Shown here: positions 42,280 to 55,603 of the stretch, piece by piece
Layout: each line of letters starts with the position of its first letter
How positions within the stretch are numbered: the first letter of the stretch is position 1
Source: Trifolium pratense
Lineage: Eukaryota > Streptophyta > Magnoliopsida > Fabales > Fabaceae
NCBI RefSeq assembly: GCF_020283565.1
Contig: NC_060062.1
Coordinates: forward strand, 27,092,251-27,156,250
DNA: 64,000 bases
Direction: 5' to 3'
Notes under the pieces: generated by a model
Seen by the model: only the letters and a program-made list of their open reading frames with translations
The model's database searches: none
Told to the model about the DNA's origin: nothing
Position numbers and translations under genes: made by a program

Positions 42280-42461
42280 GAGTTGAGATCCTCTCCATTT
42301 CTTATGTTTTCCATTTCTTCCATTATTAAAGTTTTTAAATATTTTGGGGTGTATAAATGACATTTGGACCCACTTGATGTCACATTTTTACATTTATATT
42401 CCCAAAACTATATAATAATGGAGGAAATGGAAAGAATTGGAAATGGAGAGGATCCTAACTC
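42280..42461. mobile_element. Mutator-like MITE with exact 9-bp TSD
   Basis: The termini are GAGTTGAGATCCTCTCCATT and, inverted, GAGTTAGGATCCTCTCCATT. Exact GATTTTATC duplications lie at 42271-42279 and 42462-42470. It lies about 180 bp beyond the stop of the AHL gene, perhaps in or just past its 3' flank. Confidence 0.85.
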
Positions 42462-42637
42462 GATTTTATCGAATAAACTCTTCATCTAAGTAGTATAATT
42501 AATTAATCATTAATTTACTAGACTTAATACAAATCTACCAAAACCACCGTTAATTTCTACAAAACCATCAACAACTAAACCAATCAAGACCAAAGAAAAT
42601 TGCAAAATAGCAACAAAAAGTGATTATTCATTACAAT

Positions 42638-43408
42638 TCAGAAATGTGTTCTTGGCGTTGTAGACCAAATCACATCCGAAGGTAGTTGAGCACTATACAT
42701 ACACGACTCGCCACCGCCGGTGAGCTGCGGTGGGGACTTCTCATCACCACCACCACCACCGGAGACTGATTTATTCATAACATCCTCTTCCAAAGGTAAC
42801 CTATGATAAGATGGATTGTTAAAAGAAGCGGCAATCACAAACACCGGACCAACGGCAAGCAACCGTCCAACGACAAACCCTCCGACGATCTGACCCTGAG
42901 GTCCGGCGAGAGAGATCGAGAATTCTTTTTGGATCGGCGGTGAGGGTTCCGACATGGAGAAGAACGTAGCGGAGATTGAGAGAATGTTAAAATGGCCGTG
43001 AAAAGTAACGGTAGTGCCGGGAGGAGCAGATATTTGACGGAGTGTAACGTTAGAGACGGTACCTGAACCGGTTAATACACATAAACTGGTTTTTCTTCGG
43101 TTACTGAACCGGGCTATTGCTTCAACAACATCGCTGCCTTGGGGAATTTCAAGAATGTGTGGGCTCATCGTGGGCTCGGGCTGACGATTAACTATGATTT
43201 GGGTTTTGGGCTTGTTTTTGGAGCCAGGTGGACGGCCTCTTGGCCTACGACCAATCTCAACAGTGGAACCGTCGCCGCCACTTGGCTTGTGGGCTGTTAT
43301 TGGGCTTGGCCCACCGCTGCTTCGGGTTTCATCTTCTTCTGATGTTTGGCATTCACGAGAGGATTGGAAAAGGTTATGTTGTTGTTGTTGTTGAAAGTTT
43401 GAGAACAT
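42638..43408 (-). CDS. AT-hook motif nuclear-localised (AHL) protein, type-I AT-hook plus PPC domain, 256 aa
   Basis: A single-exon gene on the minus strand. Residues about 53-68 hold one AT-hook, RRPRGRPPGSKNKPK, with the RGRP core that grips the minor groove of AT-rich DNA. Residues about 83-205 form the PPC/DUF296 domain, starting PHILEIPQGSDVVEAIARF, which mediates AHL trimerisation. A poly-Gln N-terminus and a Gly-rich tail flank them. One AT-hook and no intron fit the clade-A AHLs, nuclear regulators of growth, flowering and hypocotyl elongation. The usual GRFEILSLSG motif reads GHFNILSISA here, a noticeable departure. A CT-rich leader (43430-43500 on this strand) precedes the ATG. Open frames on the opposite strand are shadows. 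Confidence 0.92.
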   Translation of the reverse strand: MFSNFQQQQQHNLFQSSRECQTSEEDETRSSGGPSPITAHKPSGGDGSTVEIGRRPRGRPPGSKNKPKTQIIVNRQPEPTMSPHILEIPQGSDVVEAIARFSNRRKTSLCVLTGSGTVSNVTLRQISAPPGTTVTFHGHFNILSISATFFSMSEPSPPIQKEFSISLAGPQGQIVGGFVVGRLLAVGPVFVIAASFNNPSYHRLPLEEDVMNKSVSGGGGGDEKSPPQLTGGGESCMYSAQLPSDVIWSTTPRTHF

Positions 43409-43786
43409 TTTGTCTTGTTGAAGTTCTTGTGTTTAATAGAAGAGAAGAGAAGAGAAGAGGACTCTATTATGAAGAGAAGAGAAGACAAGATAGAGATGAA
43501 TAGAAGTGAAAGTAGAGTTGAGGTGATTGGATTTTTTGGGTATTAAATAATTGTGATAATGTGGGGTTTTGTAGGGAAAAAGATAGAGATACTACTACTA
43601 TTTGAAATTGGATTAGATTAGATTAGATAGAGAAAGAAAAAGAGAGGGATGGAGGGAGGTGGGTGGGTGAACTTGGAATCCAAGTAAAGACTGGATGGCG
43701 CTGCTGGCTGGCTAGCTGGTTGGTTGGAGCAGTGTGGGGACCCACGTTATGTTGGACTTGGACGGATGGGATGTGTGTATACCTAT

Positions 43787-43932
43787 GAAGCACGACACCG
43801 GACAGGACACGGACACTGACACGTCGACACTAATAAAATTTTGGAAAAATGACATAATTTAGTGTAATCATAGACACCGACCCGACACATATCCGACACG
43901 AAAATGCCTAATATGAGAAGTGTCGGTGCTTC
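43787..43932. mobile_element. MITE with GAAGCAC ends near the AHL promoter
   Basis: GAAGCACGACACC on the left and, inverted from the right, GAAGCACCGACACTT, both followed by GACACGG/GACCCGACAC-rich sequence. It lies about 380 bp upstream of the AHL start codon on that gene's 5' side. Confidence 0.55.
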
Positions 43933-45050
43933 CTAGATGGATACAGAGAAAATTGGAAGTCAATATAATTATTATGGATCATTTACTCAAAATAAAAAAA
44001 GAAATAAATAAAATTATGGATCATCTCAACTCCTCAAGGGTATTATATTATTAAGGAGAATCAATTCTCTCTATTACACGAGAGAAATAGTAGAATTTTA
44101 GCCATTGATTTGTGAGGAGAGAGAAAAGAAAAAGTGGAAAAAGATGAATCAAAAAGTAGAGATTGAAGAAATTGAGGAAAATAAAATTGAGAGAATCTAT
44201 GTTCGATATTAAGCTAGGAGTACAAGTACGTTGCTTAGACGGACTGATAGTATCACCGCTGGTAGTGAGATTCACAATTTGACATGCATTCCTTCTTAAT
44301 TATGCAGAGTACGGCGGTGTGAGCATTTCTATAGAAGAATTTCTCTACAATATGCATACAAATACAACAACTCCATGCAAATTAGTCACACACAAAAAAA
44401 TAAAAAAAATAAAAAAATCCATGCAAATTGACGACATCCTTTTACTCTATTTGATTATTAGGACTCGAGTTGATGAACTTTGTGCAACCCACGTGATTAT
44501 GAAACCCATCTTTGAAGAATTTGTTTAGGGGACTCAACACAACGTGCTCGAATATGAGAACCTATTCTAGGAGTGAGATTATGAGATCCGACTGAATAGA
44601 GAGCCCAAACTGGGTAACCTTTGCTAAGTTCATTAAGTAATCAGTATTGTTAAGTAATAACCACAATTGTTAAGATATTGATAACAATTGTTATGTGATA
44701 GCGAGCCTTTGATGTTATATATAATATGCTTGTGATGTGTTTGATGTTATATATGCTTGTGATGTGTTTGAATTTTCTTTGGTTATCGTTCCCATGCATT
44801 TTGTTAGGGTGTTTCAGCCCTAACTCAACTTCAGAGATGCAATTGATTATGACGTCTACTAGAGTCTACTAGAGTGAATCATCATTTATGGTTCTATTTT
44901 TAACAACCAATTTTTTTGGGTTAAATCCACGTGCCTCCAAACAATCTTATTCCAAGAATCATTTGATAAAATTTGATAAATGTGAAATACTCTTCCAACA
45001 AGGATTCATTCAAACCATTTTATACTATTTTATTTTTTATAGTTTACGTT
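43933..45050. other. Intergenic; nothing recognised
   Basis: AT-rich, with a local direct repeat TTTGATGTTATATATAATATGCTTGTGATGTG-like sequence at about 44705-44770. No gene or RNA was seen. Confidence 0.4.
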
Positions 45051-45774
45051 AGGGGTGAGCATGAACCCGAGACCCGACTCGAAACCGATATAACCGACAA
45101 CACATTGAAGCATTCGGTCGGGTGCGGGTCGGGTCTCGGGTCAACAAATTGCAAAAAACCGGGCATGAACGGTTGCATACGGGCGGGTGCGGGTCTCTAA
45201 AATTCTATCTCTCCATAACCGAAACCGACCGAACAACCATTAGATGCAAATAAATTTTTTCTCTTCTCTCCCTTTCAATCTAATATACTCTTCTCTTTGT
45301 TATTTTTATCCATCTTTGATATAAGATAAAAATATTATATTTTACAAAGCTTATAATTAATAATATGGTGATAAAGAAGGTGAGAAATATATTCTAATAT
45401 ATATATTCTAGATCTATTTTAATTTCTACGTCTCTTCTACTTAATATTTTATTGTCTTTAGATCTACATATTGAAAGAAAGTAACTGCATTTACCCTCTT
45501 TGTTTTTTAATTTACTTCGTCTATCTTTTGTTGCATTGTGTACGAGGTATTAAACTATTCGAAAATTATGAATTTTTGGATAATGAATGAGTTTTAGATG
45601 TAAACAAAGTTTCGATCTAACCCGTAATAACCGACCCGTTCAACCCGCCACTCATATGACCCGAACCCGAACAAACCGAATATATAGACGGTCGAAATTG
45701 GGTCCAAATTAAATTATTGCGATTTTTATCGATTTAGTGATTTTCGGCCCGAACCCAACCGATGCTCAGGCCTA
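45051..45774. mobile_element. hAT-like element, GC-rich ends
   Basis: The ends are TAGGGGTGAGCATGAACCC and, inverted from the right, TAGGCCTGAGCATCGGTTG. Flanking octamers GTTTACGT and ATTTACCT agree at 6 of 8, consistent with an eroded 8-bp duplication. Internal CCCGACTCG/GGGTCGGGTC motifs fold back on one another. No transposase is present. Confidence 0.6.
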
Positions 45775-46946
45775 ATTTACCTCACTCAATCCAACCTCTA
45801 TCGGTACACGCATAAGTGGTTCGCTACTTCTCTAAACACCCGCATGAATTGGGTCTCTCACCGTGGGAGAGGATTATTAACCGTTGATTTAACAAGGTCA
45901 TATCATAAATATATTACACGTCATTGGAATTTAAAGAAAAAGGAAAATCAACAAAACAAAATCTGGAACTTCGTCTTATCTCTTCTCTGTCCAAACTATG
46001 ACTTGTATCGTATGTTGTTCAGTCAGCCAACAAACACCGACTGCCACCATTGAAGACTCTTTTCCTTTGTTAAGCATTGGTCTGGCAAGTACTAATATTT
46101 ATGGGACATAACCATTCAAATATAAAATACAGGTTCATTTGGGGTTGAATTTGATGTTTGATAAAATCTCCATCCCTAATTAAACTCAAAATTAAGCTTG
46201 ATGCCTCTTTCATGGTGCCATTGTTATCACCGTCACCGTTCAAAAATATTATGTAATTAATTAATATTGCTTTTTTTTTCTTCTTTCTGTCAAGTTTCAC
46301 ACAAGTTACCACATTCCACTGAATTAATTTGAGCTAATCACCGTAAAAAGCAGTTCATTCGACCGGTAAAAAAACATGAAAAAGAGGAATTCCTCGATTG
46401 GTCCTTCCGCCACAACCCACAAGGTTATCTTTAAATTAAGTAAATCTATAAAATAGAAAGTAAGAACCACCGGAAGTGGTGTAGAGCGGTGGCAAGGAAA
46501 GATTCTGGAAGCAGCGATTAATAGCGGCTGAAAATCCGTTGGAAGCGGTGTGGCGCTATGGTTGCAGGGTCGGTCGGAAAAAAGATTGATTGTAAAGAGA
46601 GGGAAAGAGAGGACGAGGAAGAAATATAATACATACAAATCATTTTCCCCTAAAAGATATTGTGCTACCAGACAAACATTTTCCACAAGATTTTCGCATA
46701 GACATTAGCAAATGTTCTTATAAAGTACAAGCTTTATAACGGGAATGAGTTATCAGTTTATGGGAAATAAGAAAGAGAATACTGATTAATTCCAAGTTGT
46801 AAGACCAGCTGGTGGTGTATACATAATGAATGATAAAGCAAACAACTATGTCCTCTATGCTTATCAATTTATAAATAAAGAATAAAGTCAATAAAATAAA
46901 AAGCAAGGATAACAAAGAACAAGAGGGAGGGAATTGCTTAATTGCA
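45775..46946. other. Intergenic and AP-4 mu 3' flank
   Basis: The minus-strand AP-4 mu gene stops at 46947, so its 3'UTR lies to the left, perhaps to about 46700. The block at 46460-46580, with repeated GGAAG-C-GGTG motifs, is less AT-rich but encodes nothing recognisable. Confidence 0.4.
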
Positions 46947-49900
46947 TCATATACGGGCAACGTAGGAATTTGCCTGTGTAACATATCTAACCCACCGATA
47001 TGGCTCATGCGTTCCAGATTTCTTTCCTATTTGCAAATATTTTACCTGCATTTAGGAAATGTATTAAGCACTTAGCATGTTCAAATGGATCCCCTTCATT
47101 TTAAGGGGACAGAATATTCAAAGGAAATTCGGTTATACAATACCCATAATGTAGATGGCAAAGTTTTTGCATCGATAAATTTAATTTTTCAATTAATATA
47201 AAGAAATACAGATAACTTGTTAAAGCAGAATTTCAAAATACAACGGGCCAAAAACATCAAATGGGACTGTTTCTCCAAACTGGTTGAGGAAGAGAAATAA
47301 CGGGTGGGAGGAAGGGTCAGCTCAAAAGTAAGGGTGGCTTAACTGGCAGACAATGAAATGAAAATGACACGCAGTCACATTGGGTGTTTAATTATCATAA
47401 AAAGGAATTATGTTCCAAGCCCTAACAAACAAGATCACAAGCTTAACCAGGTTTACATGACTTGGTCACAGGCTCACAGCAAATACATAACACGTGACAA
47501 AATAGACAACAAGAAAAATCTAATACGAGGCACTACGCTAACAGATTAAAGGGATCAAGGGATGGCCGGATGGACATCACTTGATGTATCTAGTAGGGTA
47601 GCAAAAAATGGAGACTTTGATAGACGGAAGGTTTTTGGTTAAACCAAAACCAAAAAGAGAAACATCAAGTTGACATGTCGGTTTACCTGAAGCTGTGATA
47701 CATTGTACATTGGTATCGTAAATGTCATGCTAACAGGTCCGGATTCTTTCGTTATATTACCTGTTAAGACATAAATTTGCATAAATTCAATATATTGATT
47801 GTTCAATCAAAGAAAAAATAAACTATCCAATTTAGTGAATGCACTAACTACAAGAATAAATACCATGTGATTCCTGAGAAAAGGTTAGCTTTGCACGTAA
47901 AGTATGCTCAGATCCCCCATTAATCTGTTTCATTGCTCAAATCAGTGACCGTTATCTCCAGGAAAAAAAAGCTAATGACTTGAATTAAGAAATATTACCT
48001 TCTTTAAACTCCATTCTAGCCTCTTATTTGCCTCCTTAAAATCAGTAGTTTGTCCATTAGCACCAGGTTCCAGTTCAAAACTAACTCTGAAACAATTCCA
48101 TATGACAACTCACATCAGCATTAGTGACTATAAGACTAGCTATCATTAAATATAATGTACACATTGCATATGCAAGGAAATGTTGTTTTCCCAGTTTCCT
48201 GTAAATGTGCATGAAGCATGATATGCTAAATCCCAGGAATTAAAGAATATAACTTGATATCGGAAAACCAAGTGTCGTACTCCCTCCGTGACATTTTATA
48301 AGCAAATTTCACCTTTCTAGGTTCATTGCATAAATTAATGGATCTGGACTATATTATATAACTTGATGAATGAGAGACAATAGAGGCATGAGATGGTGAA
48401 ACCGTGGGTTTCAACTATGCACGATATGATATGATACGGAACAATCCATAGAATGATTACAAAACATTTTATTCCTGTTTACACGATATGATATGATAGG
48501 TCAATCCTATACAATAAATACATGGATCCTAATCTTATTTTCAACGGTATCAAAGCCTTCACGAACACATGGTCAAGAGAACAACCCTTGCAGACCAAAT
48601 TCTTCAAATAGGAATAGAAATTTAGCATAAGCAAAAGTAGTAACTCATAGTGTTTGTATTAAAGGGTCCTTGGATGAGTGAACATGTTATGTGTAAAACT
48701 ATTCGTGAACCATTACCTAATAGCACAAGTTGTTAGATGAGCTGGAAATGCAAGTTTGCAATTCTTTCAATATTGATTTAGGGCTGTCCCTTTAACTCTT
48801 TTTCAAACTGATGTCCAGACATTGTATGGTTAAATGGTGTGAATTACATGAGTCAGACAATGATCACATCACAAACAACAACTAATACAACAAATGATTT
48901 GATAATATCTCTAGAGTCTAGTCATACAATCAATGGACGGTTAATAGTTGGTGTTCAAAATTTCTTTCAGCATAACCAGTGGAGTGGAGAAATGCAATCA
49001 TGTTTCCTCAAGCGGGACATTTTAAAAATTGTTTTTCATTAATTAGAGTAGATAATCAATTCCTCCAAATATTTGAGTTAAAATTAGTCAACAATCCCAT
49101 CCAGAGTTTTATACCTAGCTCTACTCCTGTTCAAAACCTATTAGGTATTCTATGACCAATAGTAACACAAAACCACGACCCAATATTTCAACGGCTTCAA
49201 TTGTTGAATGCATTAACAAATTCGGTCAAAGTTTCTAATTAATATTGTGAAATATACATGTCATTTATTAACTTATACAGAAGTACATAATAATACCTGG
49301 TGGTGTATTTTGGTAGTGGCATCTGCACTTTGACAGTGTTTGCTGTTATACTTGAGGCAAACTCAGCACTTACTTTAAGATATACTTCTGCCTGCAATAT
49401 CAAATTTGGAAGTATTATTGAATGCAATGAAAGCAATTTAAGATTTGCAAAATTAGATACATTGTAACACGTCTATAAGCTTATACAACAAATGTGCCAG
49501 AAGAATTTATAAAAAGGAACTATGACACTAATATGCCTTAGCTACTCTTGCTATTTTTTAGGAAAAGAATAAGAAAAAAATATAAATATTGAAAAGTAGA
49601 TATCACCTTAAGGGACCCTGTCTCTTCAATCAAAGCATTGATACGAAAAGGAGGCTTAAATGCCTGGGTCATACGGTAATTCATGACTGGAAATTCACCG
49701 TCAGGCGGTATCTAAAAATTGACAATGCAAGACAAGTGTTAAAATAATCAAAAGAAAGCAAGCTGAAGAAGTACTTTGTTATTTGGAATTTATTTGTTTT
49801 ATCTTCAATACTATTTCTGTACTCACCAGGGATAGAGTTCTGTTCGTATCAAAACTATCAAGACGAACAGATTCATGGAAATTACAGTCATCTAATATCA

Positions 49901-52900
49901 CTGCTCCCGAACCAGAGGAACTCCTATAACCTGCTCTAGAAACATTTCAAAAATAAGTTTCATTGATAGACCACTGGATACAATTGTTTATACTGGTATC
50001 AGTATGAAACTCATAGGACATACAAATATAATACGGAGTAATAAAGAACAGAAGAAATTGACATAATTCTTAATACGTATGGAAAAGCATTTATGAATAT
50101 GCAAAATTGGCTATCATATAAAACTCATTAATCAAAATCCATCAGATCAAGCATGATTTACACTGGTAAAACTTAAAACCTGCACAGAAATTAGTTATAT
50201 CTGGCCAAAGATTTTATCTTTCTAGGAATAGAAGAATTATATGCTAAGCATGAATATTCAATTGTGAACGAGAACAGAAAATTTAAAACCAAAATAACTA
50301 AAAAAACATACCAGACACTGGTCCCTGGCTTCCCCCAATGGTAAGGTCTTCATTAAGAGCTAAGCGAATTTCAGGATTTCCAGTAAGATAGCTCTTCATT
50401 TGTATTGTGCCATCAATCTCAGAAGTCAATATATATCCCTGAGTCATTAAGAAAACCAACAATGACAAACAAAACGTATGGCACGCGAACAACTTGAAAT
50501 ACAACTAACAATCACAAGCTTATCACAGTAGGTAGCACTTCAAAATGTGAATCAACAACAACGAAAGCCGTTTCATACTAGGGTATGTACATGGATTAAA
50601 CAATATCGTTTTATCAAATACACAGGTTTTATAAAGGTCTTCAGAACTCTGGGTTCTCTTAGAGCTTTCCTTGACCTTCCACCAATCTATTTATTGGCCT
50701 AACTTGATTAAATAAACTTTTCATAGTAGGGTATCTATCAATCTTCACTTCACATGGATAAACCATCTTAGGAAAGAGAGATTCTGTTAACTTTTCCTCT
50801 AAAGATGTTATTTTTAAATATACAGTCAACCCTGACCTCATCTTTTCTTGTATTCCACTCCACTCGTTAACCACAACACAACCTTTTCATTTTGTATCAC
50901 GTACCTTGTGCTCTTGCCGGAACTTAACTACCTAACATTTGCTGCCATAAAACATCACTAGTCTACTATTATGCATCACAAAAAATACATCCAACAGTTG
51001 CTCGTTATGTTTCATCAAACTAGTTTAGCCATTTAAGAAATCTAAATAGACTTTTAATTGAAATTGATGGTTCTTCAGAATAAATAAGTTTCAAGTAGTC
51101 AAGAGTCATGATTCAGGAATTAAATATGATATCTAATGAGTCCCTCCACATAGAGTTTTGTTTTGTCAATTAAAATCTTGGAAACCATAAGCAAAGCTAC
51201 TATATACCCATGAAACAGGACAGATGAAGCAAAAACAGACAATAAAAAATTCAAAGTCATATTATATGTATGTACTCACACTAGAGCTAAACGTGATGCT
51301 GATTTTCTCAATTATATCTACAAAGATTTCCTCTCTCCTTCTACCCCCAGGCTCTGTTGCCACAACAGATTTTGTAACAGCTATTCCTGGCATTCTCTTT
51401 GTCCCCTGCTGCATGAAACAAAAATGAAGTATTATTATATCATAAATACAAGTCATAATCGCAAAAGCTATTAAGTGCTTGAAATAAAAGATATTAAACA
51501 TCATACGGAAAAGATTGCAGCAGGCCCAAGAGGTGATAGACGTGCTGCATCAATTACAAGTGGCTCATTGAAAATATAGGACTTCAACAATTCTGTAGAT
51601 GTTGTTTGCACGTAACCGAAATCCTGGTTCAAATCATGACATCAGGTCCCTCGTGTGTAAAATTTATGGAAACATAACTATAACTATTTAACTATAAATC
51701 TCAGGTCAAAGCAAGAGTGAAATGTAATAAAAAATAAATTACGCATTTATAAAAGAAAATCAGAAACAACATCCATCAGAAATTTAGTCAGGTTTGCGTT
51801 TCATTTTAATTCCATAAAAATATCAAGAGCGTATCTCTGAAACCTATCAGATGTTACATGTTACTATGTTAGAGACATTCAGAGTCCAAAAATCACTTTG
51901 TATTGATAGTAAGACTCAATAGTGAGTATGAAGAGTAGATTTAAATACCAAAGAAAAGGGAGTCAACTCGGAGAAAGTAGATAATTTTTAATTAAAAGAA
52001 GAAACAATACAGTTGAGAAAATATAAGACTGGTTATATAGAAGTAAAAAGAGTCAAATGGGGTATGAGAAGAAGCTCACAATAACTTCATCCAGTAACTC
52101 ATACACCAGGACAAAATTCTTTCGTAACGAGTCTTCATTGAGAATCCCAAGGTAATCTTTAATAACACGAGCAATTCTTTGTAAAAGCTCGAAGACAAAG
52201 GAAGGTGATATATTAACCCTTGTAGTTGCAACAAACAGTAAGCCCACAACTTTCACATGAAAGTAATTTACACCATCTACATTCTGTCAACGAACATATA
52301 ACATAATATAAAAGAAATCAGCATTTTCCACAAGAGTTGCAAATGACATAACAAGAATAGACATTTCCAGCTTCAATATAATCCATTTTCTGAGATATAA
52401 ACATACTTTAAAAACCATATGTGATTGCAATAATAGGTATTGATAACAGGGAGTGATATAGCATTTCAGCATGTGTTAAATACATTGAAGGTGGGGCATA
52501 GCATAATAGCATTATTAATAATTAAGCATGACCGGCCACTCATCTACAAAGTACCAGGAGACTGGATTCTCTGTTCCCCCAGCCTTTTCGCATTTACAAC
52601 ATTTCTGAAATTTCAACATTTTCAATTGTACTATGCAATGTAAGGTGGGTGTTCTAAGCTGGCTAATGTTCCAATGAAAATAACTACATTATGTGATACA
52701 AAAGAAACAAAACGATCCAATTATCCATTGTTATACTTTTCCTGATTCAGTAAGATAATACCTACAAAGACAGGTGGTGCCTCCTGCAGTTCCCCATCTT
52801 CCCAAAACTTTACTTTGCGGAAAAATATCTCTGCACTTCCCTTTGGGACCTCACCACGATCTGCAATAAAGACAATTAAGTAACAATAGCCACTTAGGGT

Positions 52901-53881
52901 TTGGTAGTCAATGATTCAAAAACACTCCACTCCATTCATTCCATTTAGTGGAAGAATTATCATTTAAATCACAACTTGCTTGACCTAGGAATCTGACATT
53001 ACAAGCAGCTACATAAATTGAGGAAGACGCCATGAAAAAACTGAAAAAGTAACAAGGTAAAACCGAACCACCAACACTATTTAAGCATCTATCAAAGAAA
53101 TTCCATTGCCACCAAAAATGAAATGGAACTAAAATTTTGAGAAACTTATAACAAGTACAAGAAGCAAAAAAAATATATCCACGACTCGTTATAGTCCAAT
53201 ACAGATCTAACCATTTATAAGTCCCATTTTAAAGTTCTCGTGATTGAATACAATTATATAAATTATTCTAATTAAATACCACAAACTTAATTAGATTACA
53301 TAAAACTCTTGATTTTTTGAATCAAAAAAGTATTTTAAAATCCTAATCAAATACATTTCCACAAATTCAAGAAGCATAAGAAAACATTTCCACAACTCGT
53401 TATAGGCATCTGTCCAATACATATTTAATTAATTATAAATACAAATGCAATGCAAGTTTCGCTTGAAAACAGGTTTCAAATTCTAACAAATATATAGACG
53501 CATTCAAAATTCCAACGCGTTTGAGCTCATGCAACAAGATTTAATAGCACATATACATCATCAAAATTTCAGCATTCATATATCACAAAGTTCATGTTTC
53601 AAGATTTTCCTATGGAAGTAATTAGTTGGTAGTGATTAATTATGACACGAATAAGATACGATTAAAGATCTAGATGCGTAAATTTGAATGAATAATCTTG
53701 CTATAGCTGAAGATAAATCGATCAAAATATTGGATCAAACAAACAGCATCAGATCCAAAAGCAAAGAAAACAAAAATCTGAATAGAAAAGTGTAGTTGAG
53801 AGAGAGAGAGAGAGAGAGCTAACAGTCACGGAAAACGATGTTATCGCCACGCTGTGAGAGGACGAAGAACTGTGAGATCAT
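46947..53881 (-). CDS. AP4M: AP-4 adaptor complex mu subunit, 13 exons, 452 aa
   Basis: Exons (minus): 53824-53881, 52766-52860, 52080-52283, 51507-51623, 51280-51408, 50312-50438, 49827-49933, 49607-49711, 49297-49391, 47999-48086, 47864-47924, 47687-47760, 46947-47045; 453 codons including TGA. It opens MISQFFVLSQRGDNIVFRDY and ends RWVRYVTQANSYVARI, nearly as in the Arabidopsis AP-4 mu protein (about 451 aa). The N-terminal longin-like half has NYFHVKVVGLLFVATTRVN and DEDSLRKNF-like features; the C-terminal half is the mu homology domain, with RRREEIFVDIIEKISITFSS, YILTSEIDGTIQMKSYL and FKPPFRINALIEE. AP-4 acts at the trans-Golgi network; its mu subunit reads tyrosine-type sorting signals and in plants supports sorting to the protein-storage vacuole. 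Acceptors of exons 5 and 7 are of the AGCAG tandem type. All junctions keep frame, so the gene looks functional. Confidence 0.95.
53798..53818. repeat. (GA)n microsatellite next to the AP-4 mu first donor site
   Basis: About ten GA units; on the gene strand they read as a TC tract beginning 6 bases into intron 1. Confidence 0.95.
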
Positions 53882-53999
53882 GGTTCCGTTCGATGCTGCA
53901 CGCACTTCTTACAGTTGTTGCTTTTGTGATGGCTATTTTGCGAGCAATGAAGACGATAAATCGATAATCTTATTGCAATTAATTAACCGTAAATTCTAA

Positions 54000-54365
54000 T
54001 ATGGACCACTCATCGAGTGATTCATGGTGAATCAATAATGAATAATATTATAAAGAATATAAATTTTACAAAATTTACTATTGGATTGAAAGTTTATATC
54101 ATAAAGATCATTCATAGAAAAATTTAGAAAAATTGAAAATTATTTAATATGTTATTGAGACACGTCAAGATTAACGGTTTATTAAATAATTTAATTTTGA
54201 TGGGTCTCAATAACATATCAAATGATTTTCAAAAAAATTTAAAAAATTTATGGATGATCTATACGATATAAACTTTCAATCCAACAGTGAATTTCGTAAA
54301 ATTCATATTCGGTAGATCACTTGTCCGTGGTAGACCACTTCTAAAGGTGAAGTGGTCCACCATAG
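54000..54365. mobile_element. Decayed palindromic MITE related to 22740-23137
   Basis: The ends are TATGGACCACTCATC and, inverted, TATGGTGGACCACTTCACC. The inner arms share GGATTGAAAGTTTATATCA, ATGTTATTGAGACAC and ATCAAATGATTTTC-type blocks with the 22740-23137 element, but with many substitutions. It lies immediately upstream of the AP-4 mu gene and could overlap its promoter. Confidence 0.6.
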
Positions 54366-54698
54366 CATTAGCCTTAATTAACGGTGTACTATAGTATATA
54401 TTTTAATTTTCTTGGGAAAAAACAATTAAGTAATAATCCACCAAAAAATAATAAAGTACTAACTATAATAACTAAATGATTTATTCTTCAAAAAAAAAAA
54501 TAACTAAATGATTTAATTGCACTGATGATCCTCTATTTTAACCATTTTGCAAATTTAATAATCTTAAATGACGTAATATGTTTTAAGCGACGTGACATAT
54601 TTGATGATGAAAATTTACCCACATTGATGAAATTATAGAATTTAAAAAAAAAATGAAAACAGGAAACCAAAATTACCACTTCAAGGTCAGTACTAGTA

Positions 54699-55603
54699 GG
54701 GCCCGTTTGGTGCACAAGATAAGAGACAGGATAGGATAACTGTATCATATTCTGTCGCAATCCAGTGTTTGGTGATACAACAGGATATGATAAGTTAATC
54801 CTGAAGCTTATCCTATCCTGTCTCTCTAGTTATAATTCTTATCCTGAATTTGAGCTGGGTTACCAGCAGGATAGGATAAGAAGAAAAAAATAATTACTGA
54901 TTTATTTTATAAAATATATTTTAAAATACATAAAATAAAATTAATAAAATATAAATAATAAAATAATTAATTTTTAAATATATATGTGATTTTCTCACAT
55001 GGGTAATTTTGTAATTTATATATTCTAAAAAATCAAAATTTTACTAAAATTACAATATTTTATAGTAAAATGATTATTAAAAAATTGACAAATAGGGATA
55101 TTAATTTAAATTTTATAAAAAATTAAATATAATTCTTTTGTAATAGTAGTTTTATTATTTACGTATGAGATATATCATATATTTATTTGTCTTATCTAAC
55201 ATGTATATATTATTGAGTTATTTATTTGATCATGATTCATATAAAAAATTAAACTTGATTATTTTCTCGTGATTTTTATTTTAAATTATATAAAGTTATT
55301 TGATTACTTATTTATATTTTTATTTATAAAATTCAAAGTATTACAAAATAATTTTAAAAAAATAACAATTGTTTTACAAGAGTAATTTTGTCAATTAAAT
55401 ATGTTATATATCTTATCATATTATTATGAGCAAGTATGTATTAAAAACAAAATATAATAGTTATCATGTTTGTTATCCTGTGTGCACCAAACATAGGATA
55501 TGATAACTGAGTATAACTGTTATCCTGCTGTTATCCTATCCTATCCTTATCCTGTTTTATATCCTATCCTGTCACTATGCTATCCTGCGCACCAAACGGG
55601 CCC
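54699..55603. mobile_element. Harbinger/Tourist-like non-autonomous element
   Basis: A 905-bp element with inverted ends GGGCCCGTTTGGTGCACAAG and GGGCCCGTTTGGTGCGCAGG, followed on both sides by GACAGGATAGGATA. The flanks are GTA on both sides (54696-54698 and 55604-55606), fitting the 3-bp duplication of the PIF/Harbinger superfamily. Sub-terminal GGATAGGATA and TTATCCTG motifs recur several times in both arms. The AT-rich middle has no transposase. Confidence 0.75.

Noticed and set aside
43139..43503. Several plus-strand open frames
   Set aside because: They are antisense to the AHL coding sequence and its GC-rich composition; none has a recognisable domain.
48279..48312. Complete Stowaway element in the AP-4 mu gene
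   Set aside because: Only one arm (TACTCCCTCCGTGACATTTT) is present and no mirrored end could be found nearby.
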